The notes under the pieces: model-generated
Told to the model about the DNA's origin: nothing
Databases searched by the model: none
Seen by the model: the letters and a program-made list of their open reading frames with translations, nothing else
Assembly: GCA_029287305.1 (NCBI GenBank)
Contig: JARFRJ010000276.1
Span: 1-6,487, forward strand
Source: Hyphomonas sp.
Lineage (GTDB): Bacteria > Pseudomonadota > Alphaproteobacteria > Caulobacterales > Hyphomonadaceae
Length of the DNA stretch: 6,487 bases
Reading direction: 5' to 3'
Made by a program: the position numbers and the translations under genes
Part shown: positions 1-6,487 of the stretch, one piece after another
How positions within the stretch are numbered: the stretch's first letter is position 1
How the letters are laid out: the number at the start of each line of letters is the position of its first letter

Positions 1-20
1 AGATATGTCCATCCTAAGTA

Positions 21-55
21 TGAAAATCAGTATTTTCAAACAGGGTATCAAACCC
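21..55 (-). terminator. Two short inverted repeats downstream of ftsY, possible weak terminator
   Basis: Past the ftsY TAA, two small hairpins can be drawn. One has stem GGGT/ACCC at 43-46 and 52-55 with a 5-nt loop. The other is a perfect 7-bp AT-rich repeat, TGAAAAT/ATTTTCA, at 21-27 and 32-38 with a 4-nt loop. There is no strong GC stem followed by a run of U, so this is not a classical intrinsic terminator. The rest of positions 1-80 is AT-rich, and I see no gene in it. Confidence 0.25.
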
Positions 56-80
56 CCTCATCACAGATATCTATAACAAC

Positions 81-1319
81 TTAAAATGATGTCAGTCCAA
101 CCAGAGCCTTGGCATAGGCCTCTGCAGAGAAGGCTTGTATAACATCTGCGCCCTCTCCAACGCCCACATAAATGATCGGCAGGGCATGGCGCTCGGCAAT
201 CGCCACCAAAACGCCGCCTTTTGCGGTTCAATCAAGCTTGGTCATAACAAGGCCGGTAATGCCGGCGCTGTGGCGGAAGGCTTCGACCTGGCTCAACGCA
301 TTTTGTCCGACCGTCGCATCCAGAACCATCAGCACATCATGCGGGGCGTCCGGGTCAAGCTTCTGGATCACGCGGATAATTTTTGCCAGCTCACTCATCA
401 GCTCATCCTTGTTTTGCAAGCGTCCGGCGGTATCAATCAGAACCAGATCAAGGGCGTCGCGTTTGGCGCGCATCATTGCATCATGGACGAGCCCAGCTGC
501 GTCTGCACCCGGTGCTTCTGCCATTATCGGAAAGCCAGCTCGGTCAGCCCAGACGGTTAATTGCTCAATCGCGGCTGCGCGAAAAGTATCTGCTGCGACG
601 ATCAGTGTTTTCAATCCGCTCGCTGAGAGTTGCGCCGCGATTTTACCGATAGTCGTGGTCTTGCCCGACCCGTTAACCCCGACAAATAGCACAATGCGGG
701 GGCGTGGCCCTTCCATCAGGTCCAGTTTCTTTTCACGCGGGCTGAGAATATCGGCAATTTCAGAGGCAATCGTCGCTTTCACCGCATCGGGTGAAATATC
801 TTTCTCAAACCGGGTATTTTGTATTCTCTCTGTAATTTTGCGCGCCGCATTGGCCCCCATATCCGACATAATCAGGAGGTCTTCCAAATCCTCCAAAGTC
901 TCTTCATCAAGCTTTTGCCGGTTAAAAACGCTGACAATGCCGTCAGAAAATTTCGAGGAAGAGCGTTTCAGACCTGAAGTGAGTTTTGAGAGGATATTTC
1001 CCGCTTCAGCGCTAGGTTCAGCCTCTGCTTCAGGGCCTGAAGGCGTTTCGGATTTAGCGGATATTTGCGTATCTTTGACATCGGTTTTTTCTGACGTTGA
1101 AGCGTCTTTTTGAGTGTCGCCTTTATCTATGGCGTCCTCAACCTCTGCCTCAGCCTTTGCATTTTGCGTACTTCGGTTTTGCATAAATTCTTGGATCAAG
1201 GCCTCACCCTGGATGATGGCATCGGCAAGCGGCTCGGCGGCAGTTTGCGCGGGCGTTGTGTCTGTTTTGTCAGAGATGTCTTTCTTTTTCTTGCCAAACC
1301 AGCTGCGTATCCCATTCAT
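81..1319 (-). pseudogene. ftsY: FtsY, signal recognition particle receptor GTPase, interrupted by one in-frame TGA
   Basis: FtsY is the membrane-associated receptor that docks SRP-ribosome complexes at the Sec translocon; its GTPase pairs with that of Ffh. The start has the basic WFGKKKK segment (residues 7-13), then a low-complexity acidic linker to about 106 typical of the A domain. The N domain follows (about 107-200), then the G domain: P-loop GVNGSGKTT at 214-222, DTFRAAA at 244-250, DTAGR at 296-300 and TKLD at 360-363. Codon 364 is TGA (228-230) where the family has Gly of DGTAKGG. The same frame then encodes TAKGG (365-369) and GVGEG (386-390), ending in GLTSF and a TAA at 81-83, for 412 codons in all. 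The stop would remove 48 residues that form part of the GTPase fold, so the 363-residue product should not work. Start ATG has a good SD and overlaps the mtaB stop by 4 nt. Identity is certain; whether the gene is truly broken or the base is an error is not. Confidence 0.93.
228..230 (-). other. ftsY: Premature in-frame TGA in ftsY (codon 364)
   Basis: On the minus strand the codons run AAG CTT GAT TGA ACC GCA AAA GGC GGC, reading KLD-stop-TAKGG. FtsY proteins have KLDGTAKGG here, so a GGA to TGA single-base change explains the stop. No frameshift is needed, because the frame on both sides is the same and stays open for 48 more codons. UGA is a normal stop at the ends of mtaB and of the 143-aa gene in this window, which argues against a reassigned code. 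Confidence 0.9.
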
Positions 1320-2584
1320 AGATAAGTTCCTTGCAATACTTTTCCGTCATGTGCGTGAAGTTTAACGCGAACAGGCCCGCTCGCACAGTGTTTTATATTA
1401 TCGGTGAGCTGCACAGGTGAGAAATCCGGTAATCGGGCGCGCCCGCCGCTTTCTAATAGCGCGATAGCCTCACGCCCGACATGCTGACTTAAATGGCGCG
1501 CTAGGGCGGCTTGGCCAGTTTCTCGCAGGCGCGCAGCGCGGCTTTTGATAAGCGGCCCGGCGACGGGCGGCATCCGGGCGGCAGGCGTGCCCTCACGGGC
1601 GCTATAGGGAAAGGCGTGGATATAGGCCAAACCGCATATATCAATAAGGGACAGGGTATTTTCAAAAGCCGCGTCAGTTTCTGTCGGGAAGCCGGCGATA
1701 AAATCTGCGCCGAACGCGATATCCGGGCGTTTCGCTTTCAGCCGGGAGATTAATCCGATCGCCTCCTCACGCGAATGGCGGCGCTTCATCCGTTTCAGGA
1801 TAAGATTATCCCCATGTTGCAAGGAGAGGTGCAGATAAGGTGCAATACGGGGCTCGCTGGTGATCGCATCCTCCAGATCGGGATCAATCTCGATCGCATC
1901 AATGGAAGAGAGGCGCAATTGGCGTAAATCCGGCACCAGTTTCAGGATACGCTGCACCAGATTGCCAAGCGGCGGTGTGCCCGGCAAATCCTGTCCCCAG
2001 CTTGTCAGGTCCACACCGGTTAGGACAACTTCATAATGGCCGGACCCGACCAAGGTTTTCACCTGATCAACAATCTCGCCCGCTGGCACAGATCGCGACG
2101 GTCCCCGGCCATAAGGGATAATGCAGAATGTACACCGATGATCGCAGCCATTTTGGACCTGAACAAAAGCGCGCGCGCGCCCGCCCATACCTTCTATCAA
2201 ATGGGCGGCGGTATCGCGCACACTCATAATGTCATTCACGCGCACTTTTTCTGAACTGTCCCAAAGCGTCGCGGGGGTCCAAGTTTCCGCCAGCATTTTC
2301 TCATGATTGCCAATCACGCGGCTCACCTCCGGCATGGCGGCAAAACTGTCTGGATCAATTTGGGCTGCGCACCCGGTAACAATAATATCTGCGTCCGGGT
2401 GGTCTCGTGCCGCTTTGCGAATGGCGTGGCGCGTGCCTGCCACAGCCGCGCTGGTGACCGCGCAGCTATTGATCACAACGCATTTGGTTAAGCCAGCAGC
2501 CTCGGCATGACGGCTCATGACCTCACTTTCATAAGTGTTCAGGCGACAGCCAAGTGTAATAAAATGAGTATCTGATACGGTCAT
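1316..2584 (-). CDS. mtaB: MtaB, tRNA N6-threonylcarbamoyladenosine(37) methylthiotransferase
   Basis: Radical-SAM enzyme that adds a methylthio group to t6A at position 37 of ANN-decoding tRNAs, giving ms2t6A. The 422 residues match the usual family length. The N-terminal UPF0004/MTTase domain carries three cluster cysteines: C13 in LGCRLNTYESE, C41 in NSCAVT and C72 in TGCAAQ. The radical-SAM motif CxxxCxxC is C147, C151 and C154, in NGCDHRCTFCIIPYGRG. GADFIAGFPTET at 292-303 is the typical conserved stretch of the MTTase core, and the last 55 or so residues fit a TRAM RNA-binding domain. The LGCRLN signature and the absence of MiaB-type features favour MtaB over MiaB or RimO. The TGA stop overlaps the ftsY ATG, so the two are co-transcribed. 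No clear Shine-Dalgarno precedes the ATG at 2584-2582, so initiation may be weak or leaderless. Confidence 0.93.
   Translation of the reverse strand: MTVSDTHFITLGCRLNTYESEVMSRHAEAAGLTKCVVINSCAVTSAAVAGTRHAIRKAARDHPDADIIVTGCAAQIDPDSFAAMPEVSRVIGNHEKMLAETWTPATLWDSSEKVRVNDIMSVRDTAAHLIEGMGGRARAFVQVQNGCDHRCTFCIIPYGRGPSRSVPAGEIVDQVKTLVGSGHYEVVLTGVDLTSWGQDLPGTPPLGNLVQRILKLVPDLRQLRLSSIDAIEIDPDLEDAITSEPRIAPYLHLSLQHGDNLILKRMKRRHSREEAIGLISRLKAKRPDIAFGADFIAGFPTETDAAFENTLSLIDICGLAYIHAFPYSAREGTPAARMPPVAGPLIKSRAARLRETGQAALARHLSQHVGREAIALLESGGRARLPDFSPVQLTDNIKHCASGPVRVKLHAHDGKVLQGTYL
1327..1332 (-). promoter_or_regulatory. Ribosome binding site of ftsY
   Basis: AAGGAA on the minus strand lies 7 nt before the ftsY ATG (1319-1317) and inside the last codons of mtaB. 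With the ATGA overlap between the mtaB stop and the ftsY start, it fixes the ftsY start and points to coupled translation of the two genes. Confidence 0.7.
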
Positions 2585-2712
2585 GAATAAGAAAGTATGC
2601 TCTGTGTAGAATAAACGATATATAGCTATTCAGGCGAGCCAGTTATACTTGAAAGCCTGATAAGCCATAGTTAGGCTCGTTAAATATGCATTTTGCCACG
2701 AAAGTCACGCCT
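2585..2712. promoter_or_regulatory. Divergent intergenic region between mtaB and the carboxylesterase gene
   Basis: This AT-rich stretch must hold the promoters for mtaB-ftsY (minus) and for the esterase (plus). On the plus strand TATACT at 2644-2649 resembles a -10 box, but no matching -35 box lies 17 nt upstream, so exact promoters are not assigned. An imperfect inverted repeat, AGCCTGA/TTAGGCT at 2654-2660 and 2671-2677 (one G-T pair, 10-nt loop), lies between this box and the esterase start. It could be an operator or an mRNA hairpin, or chance. Confidence 0.4.
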
Positions 2713-4389
2713 ATGAAATATATTTCAGTTCTCATTATCGTGTTCAGTCTCTTTGTTTTGCACGTTCAAGCTCAAACCACAGCGCCGCAGACACTGCGAT
2801 CCCTCCCTCAAGGAGAGCTGATCGGCTTTATTGAGGACAATGGTGCCCATGTTTGGCGCGGTGTGCCCTTTGCGGCTGATACGGGCGGGGAAAACCGTTG
2901 GCGCGCGCCGCAAGCCGCGCCAAGCTGGGACGGGGTACGGGCAGGCTTGGAATTTGGCCCGCACTGTCCACAAATCGTCACCGAGTTTACCCAAGAAGAA
3001 GGCGATTATGAAAATGGCGATGTTCTGGGGGATGAAGCGTGCTTGAATTTGGACATATACACGCCCCCTAATTTAGGTCCTGATGCAAATTTGCCGATTA
3101 TGGTCTGGATACATGGCGGGTCAAATGTATCTGGAAGTTCAAAATCCTATTCTGGACACAAATTCGCAGTGAATGAAAATGTCATTATCATTTCTGTCCA
3201 ATATCGTCTGGGGCCTTTGGGCTGGTTCTCGCATCCGGCTTTACGAAACAGTGCGCAGAGCCCAGAAGATAAAGCGGCCAATTTTGCCATTCTGGATCTG
3301 ATTGCGGCCTTGAAATGGCTCAAGACAAATGGGTCTACCTTTGGCGGCGATCCAGATAATGTGACGATTTTTGGGGAAAGCGCCGGCGCACATAATGTGG
3401 CTGCCCTGATGGCCTCCCCCTTGGCTAAGGGCCTTTTCCATAAAGCGATTATGCAATCTGGGTTTTTTGATAGTTTGACGATAGAGGCCGCTGAAGGTCG
3501 CCAGGCAGATGAGCCCAATCCAAGTTTTAAAATCGCCCAGCGCCTTGGTGGACCCGACGCTTTTCGGACAGTCCCGCTTGAGGAGGTTTTTGCCGCTTAT
3601 GAGCTGGACGATAGTGGCAGCCTAGATCTTCCGCGTATGATCGAAGATGGGGTCACTCTGGCACAACGCCCCATGGAAGAGAGCTTTAAAGACACGGAAA
3701 ATTTCAATGCTGTTCCGCTTATTACCGGGGTTAATCGCGATGAAATGAAACTCTTTCAGGCGCTCGACCCAAAATTTACCCGCCGCCTTTTTGGCCTGTT
3801 TTACACGATCCGTGATACAGGATTTTACAATGCCAGTTCGGAATATGGGTCCCGGCGCTGGCGCGTCCGCGCGATTGACCTTCCTGCCAAACGTATGGTC
3901 GCGGCTGGGCATGATCAGGTCTATGCCTATCGTTTTGACTGGGATGTGGGCGGGCAGGCCTTCTGGACCAATTTCAAGAAACTGCTCGGCGCTGCGCATG
4001 CGATTGAAATTCCGTTTGTGTTTAATCGATTTGTTTTGCTCGGCCAGGCAGACAAATATATGTTCAACAATAAAACCGCCCAGGAGCGTGAGACGCTCAG
4101 TCGGGCGATGGGGCGCTATTGGGCCAATTTTGCCCGTACCAGCGTACCGAGCTATAAAAATGGACCGGTTTGGCCCAAGGTTTTATCGGATCAAACGCCT
4201 GGCCTCTTACGCTTTGACGGGGCCTCGGATGGCGGGATAGAAATTATAACCGACAGCGAGAGTCATGAGGCTATTCTGGACGATCTGTTGCGCGATACAC
4301 GTATCAATGAACGTGAAAGATGCGTCCTCATTGCCGCTCATGCTGTTTATATGCCCGAGGCTAGGGACAAAACTGAGTGCCCAGTTTAG
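2713..4389 (+). CDS. Secreted type-B carboxylesterase (alpha/beta-hydrolase, COesterase family)
   Basis: Serine hydrolase predicted to cleave carboxylic esters outside the cytoplasm; the natural substrate cannot be read from the sequence. The ATG at 2713 is preferred to an in-frame ATG at 2686: it gives a clean signal peptide (MK, hydrophobic core, then VQA with cleavage after A20) and has CGAAAG 8 nt upstream. Residues in the 558-aa product: oxyanion-hole HGG at 134-136, nucleophile S223 in GESAG, acid E344 in GVNRDE, and H429 in GAAHAIEIPFVF, so the triad is complete. C85 (FGPHCPQ) and C110 (DEACLNLDIY) sit where the family has a conserved disulfide. C537 and C556 could form a second. Length is normal for the family and nothing is truncated. 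It is the only plus-strand gene here, placed between dapF and mtaB. Family assignment is firm; a narrower label (lipase, para-nitrobenzyl esterase) is not supported. Confidence 0.9.
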   Translation: MKYISVLIIVFSLFVLHVQAQTTAPQTLRSLPQGELIGFIEDNGAHVWRGVPFAADTGGENRWRAPQAAPSWDGVRAGLEFGPHCPQIVTEFTQEEGDYENGDVLGDEACLNLDIYTPPNLGPDANLPIMVWIHGGSNVSGSSKSYSGHKFAVNENVIIISVQYRLGPLGWFSHPALRNSAQSPEDKAANFAILDLIAALKWLKTNGSTFGGDPDNVTIFGESAGAHNVAALMASPLAKGLFHKAIMQSGFFDSLTIEAAEGRQADEPNPSFKIAQRLGGPDAFRTVPLEEVFAAYELDDSGSLDLPRMIEDGVTLAQRPMEESFKDTENFNAVPLITGVNRDEMKLFQALDPKFTRRLFGLFYTIRDTGFYNASSEYGSRRWRVRAIDLPAKRMVAAGHDQVYAYRFDWDVGGQAFWTNFKKLLGAAHAIEIPFVFNRFVLLGQADKYMFNNKTAQERETLSRAMGRYWANFARTSVPSYKNGPVWPKVLSDQTPGLLRFDGASDGGIEIITDSESHEAILDDLLRDTRINERERCVLIAAHAVYMPEARDKTECPV

Positions 4390-4398
4390 CTTGGATGC

Positions 4399-4428
4399 GC
4401 CCTAGGGCCTTTTCAAGTCAATTAGGGC
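4399..4428. terminator. Possible weak bidirectional hairpin in the esterase/dapF convergent gap
   Basis: The 76-nt gap between the two convergent stops contains GCCCTA at 4399-4404 and TAGGGC at 4423-4428, a 6-bp stem with an 18-nt loop. The same region shows a direct repeat TAGGGCCT (4403-4410 and 4423-4430) and a 10-bp palindrome GCCCTAGGGC (4399-4408). Location is right for a shared terminator, but no U-rich tail follows on either strand, so support is weak. Confidence 0.3.
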
Positions 4429-4465
4429 CTGAACGACACTGTTTTGCGGGCTTTGTCTTTGTAGG

Positions 4466-5287
4466 TTAAATCTCCCCTGTATATTCCAGCTCGACAGGGC
4501 CGGTCATCAGCACCCGATCTGTATGCTCGGACCAGTCAATCTCAAGCTCTCCACCATCGAGAATGAGCCTAGCCTTGCGGTCTGTCTTTTTTGCCCGCGC
4601 CGCACAGACGAGCGCGGCACAAGCACCTGTGCCGCAGGCCAGCGTCAGTCCAGCCCCGCGCTCCCAAACACGCAGCCGAATGCTTGTCCGATCGATAATC
4701 TGCGCAAAGCCAACATTAACCCCTTCGGGAAAAATCGGATGTCCTTCGATAAGTGGGCCGATGGCTGGAATGTCATAGGCGCTCACATCCTCGACAAAGA
4801 AGACGGCATGTGGGTTACCCATGGAGACAACCGCTGGACGCGCCAGATAGGGCTTGTCCATCGGCCCGATTTTAATATCGACACCGCGCACATCCATATC
4901 CTCGCTTAAGGGAATATCGCGCCAGCCAAAGCGCGGGCGGCCCATATCAACCGAGATGAGATCAGGATGGCCTGCCACAGCCTTGGCCATCAGGCGGTCT
5001 GCGCGGGTCTCAATGATCACGCTTGGGCCGTCTGTCTCCTGTAACAGAATGTGGCCGACACAGCGGCTGACATTGCCGCAGGCGCTAACCTCACCGCCAT
5101 CGCCATTCCATATCCGCATGAAGACATCGCCGCGCTCGGCAGGTTCCAGTGCGATGAGCTGATCGGCGTTCATTTCACTTGCCAGCTTGCGAATATCGGT
5201 CGCGCTTGGCTTGAAGGCGGTTTGCCGGGCATCAAAAATGGCAAAGGCATTGCCTGCCCCGTTCATTTTCCAAAATCTTAAGGCCAT
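4466..5287 (-). CDS. dapF: DapF, diaminopimelate epimerase
   Basis: Cofactor-independent epimerase converting LL- to meso-diaminopimelate, the direct precursor of lysine and of the peptidoglycan cross-linking residue; cytoplasmic. The 273 residues match the family. The two catalytic cysteines are present: C70 in SACGNVSRC and C218 in LACGTGACA. Other conserved parts are KMNGAGN at 7-13, NGDGGE at 61-66, GNPHAVFF at 157-164 and ERGAG at 209-213. The position after N13 is Ala (NAF), where many homologues have Asp (NDF). The ATG is 3 nt after the TAA of the upstream channel gene, with a good SD (GGAGAG) inside that gene, so translation is likely coupled. The usual downstream partner mtaB lies beyond the oppositely oriented esterase gene, so readthrough from dapF would be antisense to the esterase. 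Confidence 0.95.
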   Translation of the reverse strand: MALRFWKMNGAGNAFAIFDARQTAFKPSATDIRKLASEMNADQLIALEPAERGDVFMRIWNGDGGEVSACGNVSRCVGHILLQETDGPSVIIETRADRLMAKAVAGHPDLISVDMGRPRFGWRDIPLSEDMDVRGVDIKIGPMDKPYLARPAVVSMGNPHAVFFVEDVSAYDIPAIGPLIEGHPIFPEGVNVGFAQIIDRTSIRLRVWERGAGLTLACGTGACAALVCAARAKKTDRKARLILDGGELEIDWSEHTDRVLMTGPVELEYTGEI

Positions 5288-5290
5288 CGC

Positions 5291-5959
5291 TTACTCTCCA
5301 GACGCCCGTTTCATATCAAACAGCCAGATCAGGACCGGCGTGAATATCAGCGCAGCCAGAAGCTGGGCGAGAATAAAGCCTGGCGCATCGCCAATGGCAA
5401 TGCCAGAAAATGTATCGGTAAATATGCGGGCAAAGGTGACCGCAGGATTGGCAAAACTGGTTGAGGCGGTCCACCAATATCCAGCCGTAATCACAAGCCC
5501 CACCGCATAAGGCACCGCGTCTGGCTTATATTTAACGCAGCCAAAGATTGCCGCAATCAGGGCAAAGGTTGCCGCCGCTTCAGAGACCCATTGTGCAACA
5601 CCGCTCCGGGCGGTTTGTGAAACCTGTATAAGCGTCTCTTCAAACATCACATGTGCAAGCAAAACCCCCAAACTTGCCCCAATCAGTTGGACTGCGATAT
5701 AGATAAGGGCCAGACGTGTTGTGATATCGCCGCGTAAGCGGAAAGCGAGCGTCACAGCCGGATTAAAATGCGCTCCGGAAATCGGGGCGAAAATAAGGAT
5801 CAAGACAACAAGGATGCATCCGGTCGCGGCGGTGTTGCCCCATAGAGCGAGCGCTGTATCTGTGGTCAATCTTTCTGCCATAATGCCAGACCCGACGACA
5901 GTGGCCAGAAGGAGGGCCGTGCCAAGCCCTTCTGCGACACATTTCCTTATAAAACTCAT
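5291..5959 (-). CDS. MIP/aquaporin family channel, AqpS-like (Val in place of filter Arg)
   Basis: Inner-membrane channel of the major intrinsic protein family, 222 aa, with six predicted membrane segments (about 10-30, 38-60, 82-104, 122-140, 148-168, 190-214). The two half-helix motifs are GAHFNPAVT (NPA at 66-68) and SFANPAVTFAR (NPA at 171-173). The residue just after the second NPA is normally the selectivity-filter Arg (R189 in E. coli AqpZ); here it is V174. Counting back without gaps puts T46, A159 and S168 at the other filter positions, so the pore is probably wide and not a plain water channel. This recalls Sinorhizobium AqpS, an arsenical channel from an ars operon, which also has Val there. 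No arsR, arsC or arsH is visible nearby, so the substrate stays open (small neutral solutes or metalloid acids). AAGGA lies 11 nt before the ATG. It sits 36 nt after a small membrane-protein gene and 3 nt before dapF. Confidence 0.88.
   Translation of the reverse strand: MSFIRKCVAEGLGTALLLATVVGSGIMAERLTTDTALALWGNTAATGCILVVLILIFAPISGAHFNPAVTLAFRLRGDITTRLALIYIAVQLIGASLGVLLAHVMFEETLIQVSQTARSGVAQWVSEAAATFALIAAIFGCVKYKPDAVPYAVGLVITAGYWWTASTSFANPAVTFARIFTDTFSGIAIGDAPGFILAQLLAALIFTPVLIWLFDMKRASGE
5294..5299 (-). promoter_or_regulatory. Ribosome binding site of dapF
   Basis: GGAGAG on the minus strand, 6 nt before the dapF ATG and inside the last codons of the aquaporin-family gene. It supports the chosen start and translational coupling across the 3-nt gap. 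Confidence 0.7.
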
Positions 5960-5995
5960 CTTTATGACGATCCTTTTACGTGTGGATATAGGCCC

Positions 5996-6427
5996 TCAAG
6001 AGGGCAGCCGTGCGGCTGAGACCCAGGCACTTATTTGCATACTCAAAGCTGCGATCAAAGCAATCTCTATCAGGGCATGATCTGAAAAAAAACTTAAAAT
6101 AGCCGCAGCGGCGCAGGCCCAATCCAGTCTTTGATCACTGATCAGAAGCCCTAAAGGGCGGCGATGCTGGGCAATATCAGCCAATGTCAGATGTCGCCAG
6201 ACGCGATCCATACCGGGCGGGCCAAATGCCTCATAAATATCTGCGCGGCGGGTCATGCCGGTTAGTTCGCATAAGTCACGCAAGCGAGCCTGACCGATCA
6301 GAACCGATCGTCGCCGCGCCGAAGAGCCAATCAATGAGACCAGAACAGATAAAAGGACGGCCAGACTAATCGACAGGCTGGCAAATCCATCAAGGGGGGT
6401 CGTTATATCCATGAGAGGGGCATCCAC
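5996..6427 (-). CDS. Uncharacterised small membrane protein
   Basis: I do not recognise this 143-aa protein. Residues about 15-35 form one hydrophobic segment ending in a basic SARRR patch. A polar, Arg-rich middle follows (about 37-100, with RRADIYEAFGPPGMDRVWRHL), then a hydrophobic C-terminal part (about 102-120 and 119-138) able to form one or two membrane helices. The middle part would lie on the cytoplasmic side by the positive-inside rule. The first codon used here is GTG at 6427-6425; an in-frame ATG six codons in (6412-6410) is the alternative. Neither has a well-placed SD: AAGGG lies about 14 nt before the GTG. Its TGA is 36 nt before the channel gene, and the preceding gene ends 6 nt upstream, so it belongs to the same operon. 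Tight packing and a natural TGA stop support a real gene; function is unknown. Confidence 0.7.
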   Translation of the reverse strand: MDAPLMDITTPLDGFASLSISLAVLLSVLVSLIGSSARRRSVLIGQARLRDLCELTGMTRRADIYEAFGPPGMDRVWRHLTLADIAQHRRPLGLLISDQRLDWACAAAAILSFFSDHALIEIALIAALSMQISAWVSAARLPS

Positions 6428-6433
6428 ATGGAC

Positions 6434-6487
6434 TTAGCCCGCCCTTTTGGGGATAGCGACCCAATAATCAAAGTCGAGGATCACAGG
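6434..6487 (-). CDS. C-terminal end of an unidentified gene (partial)
   Basis: Reading the minus strand from the window edge gives 17 codons, PVILDFDYWVAIPKRAG, then TAA at 6436-6434. The gene starts outside the window. The stop lies 6 nt before the GTG of the small membrane protein, the spacing expected for operon neighbours, which supports this frame. The fragment is too short to name a family, and an open frame this short could also be chance. Confidence 0.5.
   Translation of the reverse strand, partial: PVILDFDYWVAIPKRAG

Noticed and set aside
1..80. Start of another minus-strand gene left of ftsY (ATG at 12-10, reading MDIS)
   Set aside because: Only four codons are inside the window, and no well-spaced ribosome binding site precedes them.
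228..230. UGA read as glycine, as in genetic code 25 of Gracilibacteria/SR1
   Set aside because: The Gly position fits, but mtaB and the 143-aa gene end at TGA at natural lengths. No other gene here has an internal TGA, and the proteins look alphaproteobacterial.
228..230. UGA as a selenocysteine codon
   Set aside because: The family has Gly here, not Cys or Sec; the site is not a redox site, and I see no convincing hairpin just after the codon.
172..1113. Long open frame of 313 codons on the plus strand opposite ftsY
   Set aside because: It is antisense to a clear FtsY sequence, rich in Ser, Ala and Arg with no recognisable domain. It is the usual shadow of a coding strand.
2686..2712. Upstream in-frame ATG as the start of the esterase
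   Set aside because: It adds nine residues before a clean signal peptide and has no better ribosome binding site than the ATG at 2713.
3791..4240. 149-codon open frame inside the esterase gene on the same strand
   Set aside because: It overlaps the intact C-terminal half of the esterase in another frame and shows no domain.
1..6487. Mobile element, CRISPR array, tRNA/rRNA, or a new multi-gene system
   Set aside because: No transposase, regular repeats, tRNA-like folds or unexplained gene cluster is visible. Apart from the small membrane protein and the edge fragment, every gene belongs to a known family.

Overview
The window reads as ordinary chromosomal DNA from an alphaproteobacterium. 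The main reason is the set dapF, mtaB and ftsY on one strand, an order commonly seen in Alphaproteobacteria, together with the protein style. A marine Maricaulales/Hyphomonadaceae-like lineage is a guess only. All genes but one lie on the minus strand, so the window is best read from right to left.

Right part (6487 to 4466, minus strand): the last 17 codons of an unidentified gene, a small uncharacterised membrane protein (about 143 aa), an aquaporin-family channel of the AqpS-like type (222 aa), and diaminopimelate epimerase DapF (273 aa). The gaps are 6, 36 and 3 nt, so these form one likely operon. Translation of dapF is probably coupled to the channel gene.

Middle part (4389 to 2713, plus strand): a secreted type-B carboxylesterase (558 aa from the preferred start) with a signal peptide and an intact Ser-Glu-His triad. 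It is convergent with dapF and divergent from mtaB, so it splits a usual dapF-mtaB-ftsY neighbourhood. A 101 to 128 bp divergent promoter region separates it from mtaB.

Left part (2584 to 81, minus strand): mtaB, the tRNA t6A37 methylthiotransferase, overlaps the start of ftsY, the signal recognition particle receptor GTPase, by 4 nt. The ftsY frame carries an in-frame TGA at 228-230, exactly where the first glycine codon of the conserved DGTAKGG motif should be. The reading frame and the conserved C-terminus then continue intact to a TAA at 81-83. Either this is a single-base sequencing/assembly error or a real nonsense change in a normally essential gene. It is the most striking point in the window.

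I see no tRNA, rRNA, CRISPR array, insertion sequence, phage gene or defence system, and no clear sign of an undescribed multi-gene system.
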